A stretch of 11,166 nt of DNA from Spirochaetota bacterium (GTDB lineage Bacteria; Spirochaetota; Spirochaetia; SZUA-6). The notes beneath the pieces were generated by a model. That model did no database searches. It had not been told where the DNA came from and saw nothing but the letters and a program-made list of their open reading frames with translations. The stretch covers positions 1 through 11,166 of the forward strand of contig QNBI01000026.1 of the NCBI GenBank assembly GCA_003641675.1, read 5' to 3'. The position numbers were made by a program, and so were the translations under genes. Position 1 is the first letter of the stretch. Each line of letters opens with the position of its first letter. Of this stretch, positions 1 to 6,691 are shown piece by piece.

Positions 1-1
1 T

Positions 2-520
2 GTAGAAAACGGAAAACATCTTGTGGATATGCGGGTCTATTCGCCTTTTAGGCTTAAAAAGTTAAAGAGATTGCCGTCGGATAATATAAAGATTATAAAC
101 GGGGATATGGTTGAACTTGCGGATAAAATATCCTTAGAAGTAGCATACTATGACCCTCCGTATAATAAACGCCAGTATTTCAGTAATTATCATCTGCTGG
201 AAAATCTTACACTCTGGGAAAAGCCTCAGGTATTCGGAAAAACAAAAAAGTATAGGGATAAGGAACTGCTAAGCCGTTTCTCCAAAAGCCGTGAGGTAAG
301 AGGCGCTTTCAATGAACTTATAGGCAAAACAAATGCAGCCCGGATATTTATTTCGTATAATTCCGAAGGTCTGCTTAAACTTAATGAACTTAAAAGAATT
401 GCAGGGGATTATGGAAGAGTTGAAACTTTTGAGTATTCATATAGAATTTTCGGAAACGGTGCCGGCGTTTCCTTAAAAAGGCCGGTTACCGAGTATCTTA
501 TAAAAATAGAGAAGTTTTAG
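2..520 (+). CDS. D12-class adenine-specific DNA methyltransferase, 5'-truncated by the window edge
   Basis: C-terminal part of an S-adenosylmethionine-dependent DNA N6-adenine methyltransferase of the D12 (alpha, Dam-like) class. About 172 residues are visible and the frame is open to the left edge, so the true start lies upstream; the GTG at 23 and ATG at 29 are internal codons. The diagnostic catalytic motif IV is DPPYNKRQY at visible residues 51-59, followed by a YHLLENLTLW segment typical of D12 enzymes that methylate restriction sites. NGDM at residues 33-36 precedes it, as expected. The SAM-binding FxGxG motif I is not visible and should lie off the window. The protein ends at TAG 518-520. 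A second DNA methyltransferase starts 24 bases downstream, so the two probably form one modification unit, for instance one enzyme per strand of an asymmetric site (inference). The family call is firm; the recognition sequence cannot be read. Confidence 0.88.
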   Translation, partial: VENGKHLVDMRVYSPFRLKKLKRLPSDNIKIINGDMVELADKISLEVAYYDPPYNKRQYFSNYHLLENLTLWEKPQVFGKTKKYRDKELLSRFSKSREVRGAFNELIGKTNAARIFISYNSEGLLKLNELKRIAGDYGRVETFEYSYRIFGNGAGVSLKRPVTEYLIKIEKF

Positions 521-527
521 CCGGACA

Positions 528-531
528 GAGG
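528..531 (+). promoter_or_regulatory. Ribosome binding site supporting the TTG start at 545
   Basis: GAGG lies 13 bases before the TTG codon at 545-547. The spacing is longer than ideal, but there is no ATG nearby, and the conserved part of the protein begins within about 30 residues of this TTG. The site therefore favours TTG as the start. Confidence 0.4.
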
Positions 532-544
532 ATTTAAGTAAAAT

Positions 545-1426
545 TTGAGTAAAATAGAATATTTTGATAAAAGCGGTAATTCCCGCGGGTATTACTCTAC
601 AACCAACAGGGTTAATGATTTAACAGGCAAGGAATGGCTTTTCTGGACCCGTTCTGTAATAACGAAGGTTTATCCGCCGAACCTGCAGCATAATTTAAGA
701 CGCCGGCACGGGGGGCAGAAGCCGCCGGATTTATGTGCGGATTTAATAAAAGTATTCACAAAGAAGGGAGAACGGGTGCTGGATCCGTATATGGGAGTAG
801 GCGGGACCCTTTTAGGTGCAGCTATTGCAGGCAGGAAGGCGCTTGGAATAGAAATTAACAGTAAATGGATTAACATTTACAGGGATGTATGCAGGCTGGA
901 AGGTTTAAATGAGTTTAAAACAATATCTGGCGATTGCAAAATTATTCTCCGTGATATGCTTAAAGATAAAGGCAGAGAAGGGGAATATGATATGGTGCTC
1001 ACCGATGTTCCGTATTGGAATATGGACAGGGTGGAAAGGTCCATGGGCACATATAAGAAGGTCGGTGAAGAGGGACATGAAGTAAAAAGGACAAAACTTT
1101 CTGTATTTAACGATGAGGAAGGAGGAACTTTTAAAAGTAAAGATGACTGGCTTAACAGAGTAAAAGAAGTAATTGATTTTTCTTCCGGACTTTTAAAGAG
1201 AAATAAGTATATATTAATTTTTATAGGTGACATGTACTATAAAGGCCGGTATCATTGCCTCTCCGCAGAACTGGCAGATAAAATTTCCGAGATAGAGGGA
1301 CTTGTCTGGAAGGCTAATATAGTATGGTATGACGTTTCAAAAAAACTCCATCTATACGGGTATCAGTATTCATATATACCGTCTATGATTCATCAGAATA
1401 TTCTTGTTTTTCGCAAAGAAAAATAA
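545..1426 (+). CDS. DNA methyltransferase of the N4/N6 (DNA methylase) family with DVPY motif
   Basis: Predicted SAM-dependent DNA methyltransferase of 293 residues, acting on an exocyclic amino group (N6-adenine or N4-cytosine). Motif I is DPYMGVGGT at residues 80-88, preceded by a motif X-like KPPDLCADLI segment (59-68) and followed by GIEIN (101-105). The catalytic motif IV position reads TDVPYW (153-158), where DPPY or SPPY is usual. The motif order X-I-IV differs from classic beta-class enzymes, where motif IV precedes X and I, although the motif sequences resemble that class. Residues about 160-250 are a charged region that could hold target recognition. The C-terminus has WYDVSKKLHLYGY (261-273) and IPSMIHQNIL (278-287), so it looks intact. 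TTG start. It follows a D12 methylase by 24 bases and is presumably co-transcribed. No endonuclease gene lies between or after them. Base specificity is not determinable. Confidence 0.82.
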   Translation: MSKIEYFDKSGNSRGYYSTTNRVNDLTGKEWLFWTRSVITKVYPPNLQHNLRRRHGGQKPPDLCADLIKVFTKKGERVLDPYMGVGGTLLGAAIAGRKALGIEINSKWINIYRDVCRLEGLNEFKTISGDCKIILRDMLKDKGREGEYDMVLTDVPYWNMDRVERSMGTYKKVGEEGHEVKRTKLSVFNDEEGGTFKSKDDWLNRVKEVIDFSSGLLKRNKYILIFIGDMYYKGRYHCLSAELADKISEIEGLVWKANIVWYDVSKKLHLYGYQYSYIPSMIHQNILVFRKEK

Positions 1427-1446
1427 ATAATTTATTTGGTTTTTTT
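1421..1446 (+). terminator. Weak possible intrinsic terminator after the methyltransferase pair
   Basis: AAATAAATAATTTATTT (1421-1437) is palindromic around its central A. It includes the methylase stop codon and is followed after GG by seven T residues (1440-1446). The layout is terminator-like, but the stem is all A-T and would be unstable, so this is only a candidate. Confidence 0.3.
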
Positions 1447-1484
1447 AGATCTCTCTGTCGATTAAGAAGTATAGATTTAATTTT

Positions 1485-1493
1485 AAAGGGAAG
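1485..1493 (+). promoter_or_regulatory. Ribosome binding site of the EF-hand-like repeat protein
   Basis: AAAGGGAAG ends 9 bases before ATG 1503. It is a good Shine-Dalgarno match and supports that start, which also yields a proper signal peptide. Confidence 0.6.
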
Positions 1494-1502
1494 TATTTAA
1501 GC

Positions 1503-1937
1503 ATGAAAAGATATTTCTATAGTATAATTCTCGGGGTATTGTTGATTTTTTCTGCTGTGTGTGCAGCTTCCGCTTCTTCTCTGTACACAGCCGATGAAAA
1601 TAAAGACGGGAAACCGGACCAGTGGTACAATATGGATTCAAAAACTGTGCGTCACCTGGAAGCAGACAGGAATTTTGACGGCAAAGTTGATTACATAGCG
1701 GATTTTAATGAGAAGGGCAAAATGGTTTCGCAAAAGTTTGATTACAACTATGACGGTGTTATGGATGATTTTTACTATTACAAAGACGGTGTTCTTGAGA
1801 AACAGGAAATAGATTCCAATTACGATACAAAAATAGATATATGGATATACCTCTATAAAGGTGTTTATATAAAGAAGTATGAAAAAGACACGGATCATGA
1901 CGGCAAACCGGATATTATTAAGGATTATGAAAAGTAG
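1503..1937 (+). CDS. Exported protein with five EF-hand-like calcium-binding loop repeats
   Basis: A 144-residue protein with an N-terminal signal peptide: basic MKRY, hydrophobic core about residues 7-21, and a probable signal peptidase I site after ASA (22-24). C20 is not in a convincing lipobox. The mature part is built almost wholly from five loops of the pattern D-x-[ND]-x-D-G-x-x-D, starting at D31, D55, D80, D104 and D129, an almost exact 24/25-residue period. The loops read DENKDGKPD, DRNFDGKVD, DYNYDGVMD, DSNYDTKID and DTDHDGKPD; the fourth has T in place of the conserved G. The linkers are rich in Tyr, Lys and Glu. Such Asp/Asn loops are known calcium ligands in EF-hand, dockerin and thrombospondin type-3 repeats, so calcium binding outside the cytoplasm is likely (inference). 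The specific role is unknown. rlmB starts 3 bases after its stop, so the two are probably co-transcribed. Confidence 0.82.
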   Translation: MKRYFYSIILGVLLIFSAVCAASASSLYTADENKDGKPDQWYNMDSKTVRHLEADRNFDGKVDYIADFNEKGKMVSQKFDYNYDGVMDDFYYYKDGVLEKQEIDSNYDTKIDIWIYLYKGVYIKKYEKDTDHDGKPDIIKDYEK

Positions 1938-1940
1938 ACT

Positions 1941-2723
1941 ATGGAGAAAAGGTGCTACACCGGGTATCATACTATAGAAGAACTACTTAAACAAAAGGGG
2001 ATTTCCGGTACTCTCGCGGTATCAAAGGAAAACAGAAAAGTGCTTTCACTTATACAGCTTGCCGAAAGGAAAGGTGTTAAAGTTATCCGTATATCCGAAA
2101 ATGAGATGGACAGAATATGCGGATGGAATGTTCGTACCGGGGCATATAGTGCAGGAAGCAGCGGGGGGCCTAAAAAACACAGAGAAATTGCACTTATACT
2201 GTCAAAAATGCCGCAGAAAAAAAGCGCAGATTTTAACGATGCCCTTAATAAATTAACCAAAAACGCAGCTCTAATTCTTGTTCTTGATGAAATCACAGAC
2301 CCGCAGAATTTTGGCGCAATACTTCGGTCGGCAGATCAGCTTTCCGTCGATTTAGTTGTTGTTTCGTCAAGAAAATCGGCGGAGACGAATGAAACTGTGG
2401 TAAAAGTATCATCCGGAGCGGCAGTATATGTACCGGTAGCAGTTGTATCGAATATCGTGCAGGCAATTGAGAAACTTAAAAAGTACGGTTTCTGGGTTTA
2501 CGGTGCTGATATGTCGGGAATATCTATCCTTAAAACAAATTTAAAGGGAAAAACCGCAGTTGTTATGGGAAGCGAGGGAAAAGGTCTCCGCAGGCTTATA
2601 CGGGAAAGGTGCGATGCTCTTATTTCTATCCCTTCTTTCGGGCATGTAGATTCTTTTAATGTTTCGGTCGCGGCAGGTATTATTATGTACGAAACAAGAC
2701 GCCAGCAGGGAATTCTGGATTAG
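1941..2723 (+). CDS. rlmB: 23S rRNA 2'-O-ribose methyltransferase, RlmB/TrmH (SpoU) family
   Basis: A 260-residue SPOUT-class RNA 2'-O-methyltransferase. RlmB methylates the ribose of G2251 in the 23S rRNA peptidyl-transferase region, using SAM bound in a C-terminal trefoil knot. Residues 1-85 form the small N-terminal substrate-binding domain (YTGYHTIEELL at the start). The catalytic domain shows motif 1, DPQNFGAILRSAD (120-132, with catalytic-type Asn123 and Arg129); motif 2, VVMGSEGKGLRRL (207-219); and motif 3, ISIPSFGHVDSFNVSVAAG (228-246, with Asn240). Motif 3 has SFNVSVA where SLNVSVA is usual, a mild change. Length matches the family (about 245-270). The start is 3 bases after the stop of the repeat protein with only a weak Shine-Dalgarno, suggesting translational coupling. 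The family is certain; the exact target (G2251 rather than a tRNA or another rRNA site) is inferred from the two-domain layout. Confidence 0.87.
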   Translation: MEKRCYTGYHTIEELLKQKGISGTLAVSKENRKVLSLIQLAERKGVKVIRISENEMDRICGWNVRTGAYSAGSSGGPKKHREIALILSKMPQKKSADFNDALNKLTKNAALILVLDEITDPQNFGAILRSADQLSVDLVVVSSRKSAETNETVVKVSSGAAVYVPVAVVSNIVQAIEKLKKYGFWVYGADMSGISILKTNLKGKTAVVMGSEGKGLRRLIRERCDALISIPSFGHVDSFNVSVAAGIIMYETRRQQGILD

Positions 2724-2755
2724 GCTGTCATTAAGCTGTTTCTGTTAGTAGTTCG
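2724..2755. other. Short convergent gap between rlmB and purE
   Basis: Thirty-two bases separate two convergent genes. Only a 4-bp TTAG/CTAA pairing is visible, with no GC-rich stem and no T-tract in either direction. I see no intrinsic terminator, so opposing transcripts probably overlap or end by Rho. Confidence 0.4.
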
Positions 2756-3154
2756 CTAATGACTAATAATTCTCTCTGCAAAATAAACGGCATTTAACAG
2801 ACCCTGTATGCCTATGCCCATTGTTGCCATAGGCACTCCCTTGGGAAGCTGAAGCATGGAAAGAAGAGCATCTATCCCGGAGAGTTCTCCTACAGAAAGG
2901 GGGACTCCGATTACAGGCACTTTGGTCTGCGAAGCTACAATTCCGGGAAGAGCCGCTGATAGTCCTGCGGCGGCTATGATAACACGGAAGGATTTGCTGT
3001 TATTCTTTAAGTATTCCAGCAGTTCAGCGAGGTTTCTGTGGGCGGAAATGGCTTTTAATGTATAGCTAAATTGTTTTTCCTTAATAAGATCAATAGCTGG
3101 TTCTATTAGTTTTCTGTCGGATTCCGAACCTATTAAAAACAGTATGTCTTTCAT
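2756..3154 (-). CDS. purE: PurE, 5-carboxyaminoimidazole ribonucleotide mutase (class I-like, short)
   Basis: Catalytic PurE protein of de novo purine synthesis, interconverting N5-CAIR and CAIR (class I) in the route from AIR. The 132 residues show the nucleotide-binding GSESD (9-13), ISAHR (36-40, with the catalytic-type His39 and the Arg that marks class I; class II has SAHK), [14 protein letters not shown] (62-75) and [15 protein letters not shown] (101-115). Two features are unusual. The protein ends just after the core fold, whereas PurE is normally about 160-170 residues with an extra C-terminal helix. The AAHLPG loop is SAALPG, lacking the histidine that E. coli-type enzymes carry there. 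Class I PurE normally needs PurK, which is not in the window. The ATG overlaps the purD stop as ATGA, directly behind a run of eight T, so translation is coupled. It is last in the purine cluster. Confidence 0.9.
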   Translation of the reverse strand: MKDILFLIGSESDRKLIEPAIDLIKEKQFSYTLKAISAHRNLAELLEYLKNNSKSFRVIIAAAGLSAALPGIVASQTKVPVIGVPLSVGELSGIDALLSMLQLPKGVPMATMGIGIQGLLNAVYFAERIISH

Positions 3155-4401
3155 AAAAAAAATTTTTTCCCTATATCGCTGCGGTACCAGGCGCCTTTAA
3201 AATTAACCTCGTCAACGGCAGTGTAAGCTTTTGCAGCTGCTGTTATAGTATCTTTGCCAAGGCCTACAACGGTAAAACACCTGCCTCCGCCTGTAAAAAG
3301 AGTGCCGTTATCATCCCTGTATGTAGAAGAGTGAAAGATTAAAAGGTCTTTGCCGTTGGCTTTTGGAAGTGATTCTACTATGATTCCTTTTCTGTACTGC
3401 CCGGGGTATCCTTTACTTGCGACTACAACACCCGCAGCGGATAGATTGCTGAAATCTATTTTTAGAGAATAGAGCTTCTGTTCGACAATCGCCTCACAGA
3501 CATCTCCGATATCAGTATTAAGGAGGGGAATTATGACCTGAGTTTCAGGATCTCCGAAACGTACATTATACTCTAAAACTTTAGGGCCTTCTTCGGTTAT
3601 CATTAAGCCGAAGTACAGTATTCCTCTGTAATTAATACCGTCTTCCGTGAGGGCTGCAAAGGTCGGTTCAACTATCTGTGCGGCTATTGTGTTGCTAAGG
3701 CGGCTGTCCACAATAGGAACAGGGCAGATAGATCCCATACCGCCGGTATTCTGCCCCTTATCCCCTTCACCTGCTTTTTTAAAATCGGCACAGGGAGGCA
3801 GAATCCTGTAATTTTTACCGTCGTATAAAGCAAAGACGGATACTTCGTAGCCTTCAAGAAAATCCTCTGCTATTAGTGAATCCGAATCCAGAATAGTTTT
3901 ACCGAAAGACAGGGCTTCTTCTTTGAAATCCGTCTCGAGTACACCCTTGCCGCCTGCAAGTCCGCTCTTTTTTATAACAACTTTCCCTTCGCTTTGTTCT
4001 ATATATTTCTTAAAATCATCGTATTTGTTAAAATAATGTGCTCTGGCAGTGGGAATTCCATGTTTCAGCATGAATTTTTTAGAAAAGCTTTTGCTGGACT
4101 CGAGAAGAGCTCCCTTTTGTACGGGACCTATTACGTGTATATTGCGCCTTTTTAGGAAATCTGCAATACCGGCGGCAAGCGGTGCTTCCGGGCCAACGAA
4201 AACGAGGTTAATTTTATTTTCTCTGCATATTTTATATACAGAGTCAAAATTATCAATTGAAATATCTGGAATATTTGTACAAACTTCTGCCGTGCCCGCA
4301 TTTCCGGGGGCGCAGAAGAGTCCTCCTATCCTGCGGCTTCTGGAAAAACTCCAGGCAATAGCATGTTCTCTGGCGCCGGAACCAAGTATTAATACTCTCA
4401 A
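3151..4401 (-). CDS. purD: Phosphoribosylamine-glycine ligase (GAR synthetase)
   Basis: ATP-grasp ligase joining 5-phosphoribosylamine and glycine to make GAR, the second step of purine synthesis. The 416 residues match the usual length (about 420-430). The N-terminal domain shows GSGAREHA (7-14) and [10 protein letters not shown] (69-78). The ATP-grasp domain shows [11 protein letters not shown] (144-154), [11 protein letters not shown] (179-189), the conserved [18 protein letters not shown] block (206-223) and [13 protein letters not shown] (276-288). The start is TTG (4399-4401), chosen because a strong GGAGG sits 5 bases upstream and [14 protein letters not shown] aligns with family N-termini. 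It lies 56 bases downstream of purH, the largest internal gap of the cluster. Its stop overlaps the purE start by 4 bases within an A6T8 tract that forms a potential frameshift site. Confidence 0.96.
   Translation of the reverse strand: MRVLILGSGAREHAIAWSFSRSRRIGGLFCAPGNAGTAEVCTNIPDISIDNFDSVYKICRENKINLVFVGPEAPLAAGIADFLKRRNIHVIGPVQKGALLESSKSFSKKFMLKHGIPTARAHYFNKYDDFKKYIEQSEGKVVIKKSGLAGGKGVLETDFKEEALSFGKTILDSDSLIAEDFLEGYEVSVFALYDGKNYRILPPCADFKKAGEGDKGQNTGGMGSICPVPIVDSRLSNTIAAQIVEPTFAALTEDGINYRGILYFGLMITEEGPKVLEYNVRFGDPETQVIIPLLNTDIGDVCEAIVEQKLYSLKIDFSNLSAAGVVVASKGYPGQYRKGIIVESLPKANGKDLLIFHSSTYRDDNGTLFTGGGRCFTVVGLGKDTITAAAKAYTAVDEVNFKGAWYRSDIGKKFFL
3154..3160 (-). other. Candidate -1 frameshift (slippery) site at the purD/purE junction
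   Basis: On the minus strand the last purD codons are GGG AAA AAA TTT TTT TTA TGA. They contain an in-frame T_TTT_TTA heptamer of the X_XXY_YYZ class, directly before the stop. After a -1 slip the next codon is ATG, the first codon of purE. An AGGG (3169-3172), 8 bases upstream, could act as a Shine-Dalgarno-like stimulator. Function is inferred; it may simply be an AT-rich coupling junction. Confidence 0.4.
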
Positions 4402-4406
4402 ATCAA

Positions 4407-4411
4407 CCTCC
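4407..4411 (-). promoter_or_regulatory. Ribosome binding site of purD, selecting a TTG start
   Basis: Minus-strand GGAGG lies 5 bases before TTG 4401. It is one of the clearest Shine-Dalgarno sequences in the cluster and decides the TTG start. Confidence 0.65.
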
Positions 4412-4413
4412 GG

Positions 4414-4437
4414 AAAAAACTGTTACTATAATACAGT
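4414..4437 (-). terminator. Weak hairpin plus T-tract between purH and purD (possible attenuator)
   Basis: Read on the minus strand, ACTGT (4437-4433) and ACAGT (4423-4419) pair across a 9-base loop and are followed by five T (4418-4414). This sits just before the purD ribosome binding site. The 5-bp stem is weak, so at most partial termination or mRNA-end protection is suggested. Confidence 0.25.
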
Positions 4438-4457
4438 ACATATTTATTCACTGTGTA

Positions 4458-6107
4458 TCAATGGCGGAAATGCCTTTTTCCTGTAAATACCATTGCAATT
4501 CCGTGCCTGTTTGCCTCTTCTATACTCTCATTGTCTCGTATGGATCCACCGGGCTGTATAACTGCCGTGCAGCCGGCCTTAGCTGCAAGAGCTACGGTAT
4601 CTCCGAAAGGAAAAAATCCGTCCGAAGCCATTACAAAATTCTCAGGGGGGGCTTTCATTTTTTCTTTACCCCTTAGTGCAGTTTCAAGAGCTCCTACTCT
4701 GTTGGGCTGGCCCGAACCTATACCTGCAGTGGCTAATCCGTGCGCAAGTACTATTCCGTTCGATTTTACCATTCTGGCTACATTATATGCAAAAAGCAGA
4801 TCATCCAGTTCATCTTTATCCGGCCTTCTTTCTGTTACATAGTCCAGTTTAAGAGGGTCTTCCAAACTGTCTGTTTCCTGTACTAAATAAAGCGGCCCGG
4901 AGCTGCGGAACTCCCATTTACTCAATAAAGCGAGGTTTCCTGTTAAAACTCTTAAGTTCTTTTTCGATTTAAATATTTTTTCTGCATCTTCTGTAATTTC
5001 CGGTGCAAGGAGAACTTCGAAGAAAAAACCCGAAATTTCATCGGCAAGAGCTAAATCCACCTTTCGGTTAAAGGCAAATATACCGCCAAAAGGTGATACC
5101 GGGTCGCCTGCAAAGGCGCGCAAAAAGTTATTTTTCATATCATCACCGACAGCTGCACCGCATGGAAGCTGATGTTTTACAAGTACAACTGCAGGTTCTT
5201 TAAAAGAAGCAACAAGATCCGCCGCGGTCTGCGAGTCAAGGATGTTGTTGTAGGAAAGCTGTTTGCCCTGAAGCTGTTTCATTCCGAGAAGGCCTTGATT
5301 GTTCTCTACCGGAAAATAGGCTTGCGGAACCTCCTTCGAAAATACCGCCGCTTTCTGGTGCGGATTTTCTCCGTACCGCGGTACAAATATCCTTTCCAGC
5401 TTAAGCTTAAGCTTAGAGTTAGGAGCTTCTATGTTAAAAATGTCGGGAAATCCTGAATTATCTGCGGTTTCTGTATCGGATATAAATTTCTCCAGTGTAC
5501 TGTAAATTATAGAATCGTATTTGGATGTAAGTGCAAAAGCCTTAACTGCAAGTTTTAATTTTTCCGGCTCTGTAAGTTCTTTTCCCTTTGTTATCCGTTC
5601 CGCTATCCAGCTGTAGTCTTGAGGGCTGGAAATTACAGTAACGGAGTTAAAATTTTTAGAAGCGGCTCTTAACAGGGCAACGCCGCCTATATCTATATTT
5701 TCAATAAATTTTCCAAGCAGCAGGGTATTATCTATGGTAAAGGCGCCGCCGCCGGCGTTCTTTGCATTTTCCTCTTCCACTACTTTCTCGAAGGGGTAGA
5801 GGTTGCATATAAGAAAATCTATAGGTTTAATTTTCTTTTCCGTCATCTGCCTTACATGTTCCGGGTTTTCCCTGTCCATTAGAAGGCCACCGTGGATAAA
5901 GGGATGCAGCGTTTTAACTCTGCCGCCGAGTATTTCCGGAAATCCTGTAACGCTCTCAACAGAAGTTACTTCTATTCCGTGGTTTTCCAGATATTTTTTT
6001 GTTCCTCCGGTGGATAAAATACTGTAGCCTGCAGCAGTTAGCGCCCCAGCTATTTTTTCGGTACCGGTTTTATCCCATGTGCTTATAAGGGCATATCCTT
6101 TTTCCAT
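4458..6107 (-). CDS. purH: Bifunctional AICAR formyltransferase / IMP cyclohydrolase
   Basis: Catalyses the last two steps to IMP: formylation of AICAR with 10-formyl-THF, then ring closure. The N-terminal cyclohydrolase domain (about 1-200) shows LSTGGTKKYL (31-40), VTGFPEILGGRVKTLHP (53-69) and ENIDIGGVALLRAASKN (136-152; usual form IDIGGPTMLRAA). The C-terminal transformylase domain shows RYGENPHQKAA (244-254), QLQGKQLSYNN (278-288), the catalytic VKHQLPCG (310-317, Lys311 and His312), DPVSPFGGIFAFNR (335-348), GIGSGQPNRV (462-471), SDGFFPFGD (495-503) and a family-typical C-terminus, FTGKRHFRH. At 549 residues it is a little longer than usual. Part of the excess is an insertion of about 14 residues, including GGG, between LYPF (103-106) and ENIDIGG. 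ATG start with GGAG 7 bases upstream. It lies 14 bases after purN. Confidence 0.97.
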   Translation of the reverse strand: MEKGYALISTWDKTGTEKIAGALTAAGYSILSTGGTKKYLENHGIEVTSVESVTGFPEILGGRVKTLHPFIHGGLLMDRENPEHVRQMTEKKIKPIDFLICNLYPFEKVVEEENAKNAGGGAFTIDNTLLLGKFIENIDIGGVALLRAASKNFNSVTVISSPQDYSWIAERITKGKELTEPEKLKLAVKAFALTSKYDSIIYSTLEKFISDTETADNSGFPDIFNIEAPNSKLKLKLERIFVPRYGENPHQKAAVFSKEVPQAYFPVENNQGLLGMKQLQGKQLSYNNILDSQTAADLVASFKEPAVVLVKHQLPCGAAVGDDMKNNFLRAFAGDPVSPFGGIFAFNRKVDLALADEISGFFFEVLLAPEITEDAEKIFKSKKNLRVLTGNLALLSKWEFRSSGPLYLVQETDSLEDPLKLDYVTERRPDKDELDDLLFAYNVARMVKSNGIVLAHGLATAGIGSGQPNRVGALETALRGKEKMKAPPENFVMASDGFFPFGDTVALAAKAGCTAVIQPGGSIRDNESIEEANRHGIAMVFTGKRHFRH

Positions 6108-6121
6108 TATTATACTCCTGT

Positions 6122-6691
6122 TTATTTTATTCCAGTTTTATTAAGCAATTCCAAAATTACTTGAGGATAATATAAATGTTCCAGTATGTGAATACGTTCC
6201 TCAATTTCTTTAAGTGTTTCTTTTCCGGAACGTACAAATGATTTCTGCAGTATTATTTTCCCCGTGTCCACTCCCGTATCTACGAAATGGATAGTAATGC
6301 CGAGTTCTTTGTCCTCTGAGTAATAGCTTTCCTCGATGCCTTTTGTTCCGGGGTACTTAGGCAATAATGAGGGATGAATATTGATAATTTTGTTACTGTA
6401 TTCGGAAACAAAAAGGGGTGTAAGTATTTTCATAAACCCTGCAAGTACAACAAGATCTATTCTGTGGAGTTTTAGAAGCTCTATCATTTTTTCTTCCGCA
6501 TCGTGTCTGGATTTACCTGTGTAATTAATAAGATACTTTATAATGCCCAGCCGGTCTGCCCTTTTTAAGACAAAGGCGTTTTTATTATTGCACAGAAGAA
6601 ATTTAAGCGAATGTTCTGTACCTGCAAGCTCTTTGGCAATAGCTTCGAAATTAGAACCGTTTCCGGATGCAAAAACAGCCAGATTAGCCAT
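6122..6691 (-). CDS. purN: Phosphoribosylglycinamide formyltransferase (10-formyl-THF dependent)
   Basis: Transfers the formyl group of 10-formyltetrahydrofolate to GAR, giving FGAR. The 189 residues are of full length. GNGSNF (10-15) is the phosphate-binding N-terminal loop. The AGFMKILTPLFV segment (84-95) and NIHPSLLPKYPG (104-115) carry the catalytic Asn104 and His106, and VDTGVDTG (137-144) supplies the Asp142 equivalent to E. coli Asp144. The ATG overlaps the purM stop by 8 bases and has an AGGAAG ribosome binding site inside purM, so translation is likely coupled. No formate-dependent PurT is present here; formyl-THF therefore serves both PurN and PurH in this cluster. Confidence 0.96.
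   Translation of the reverse strand: MANLAVFASGNGSNFEAIAKELAGTEHSLKFLLCNNKNAFVLKRADRLGIIKYLINYTGKSRHDAEEKMIELLKLHRIDLVVLAGFMKILTPLFVSEYSNKIINIHPSLLPKYPGTKGIEESYYSEDKELGITIHFVDTGVDTGKIILQKSFVRSGKETLKEIEERIHILEHLYYPQVILELLNKTGIK

Noticed and set aside
877..1233. Antisense open frame inside the second methyltransferase gene
   Set aside because: Low-complexity Ser/Leu-rich shadow of a well-supported gene, with no domain features.
1447..1475. Promoter upstream of the repeat protein (TATAGA at 1470-1475)
   Set aside because: No acceptable -35 lies 16-18 bases upstream (AGATCT there), so it was not called.
4049..4486. Plus-strand open frames opposite purD and purH
   Set aside because: They mirror conserved codons of strongly supported genes and show no recognisable protein signature.
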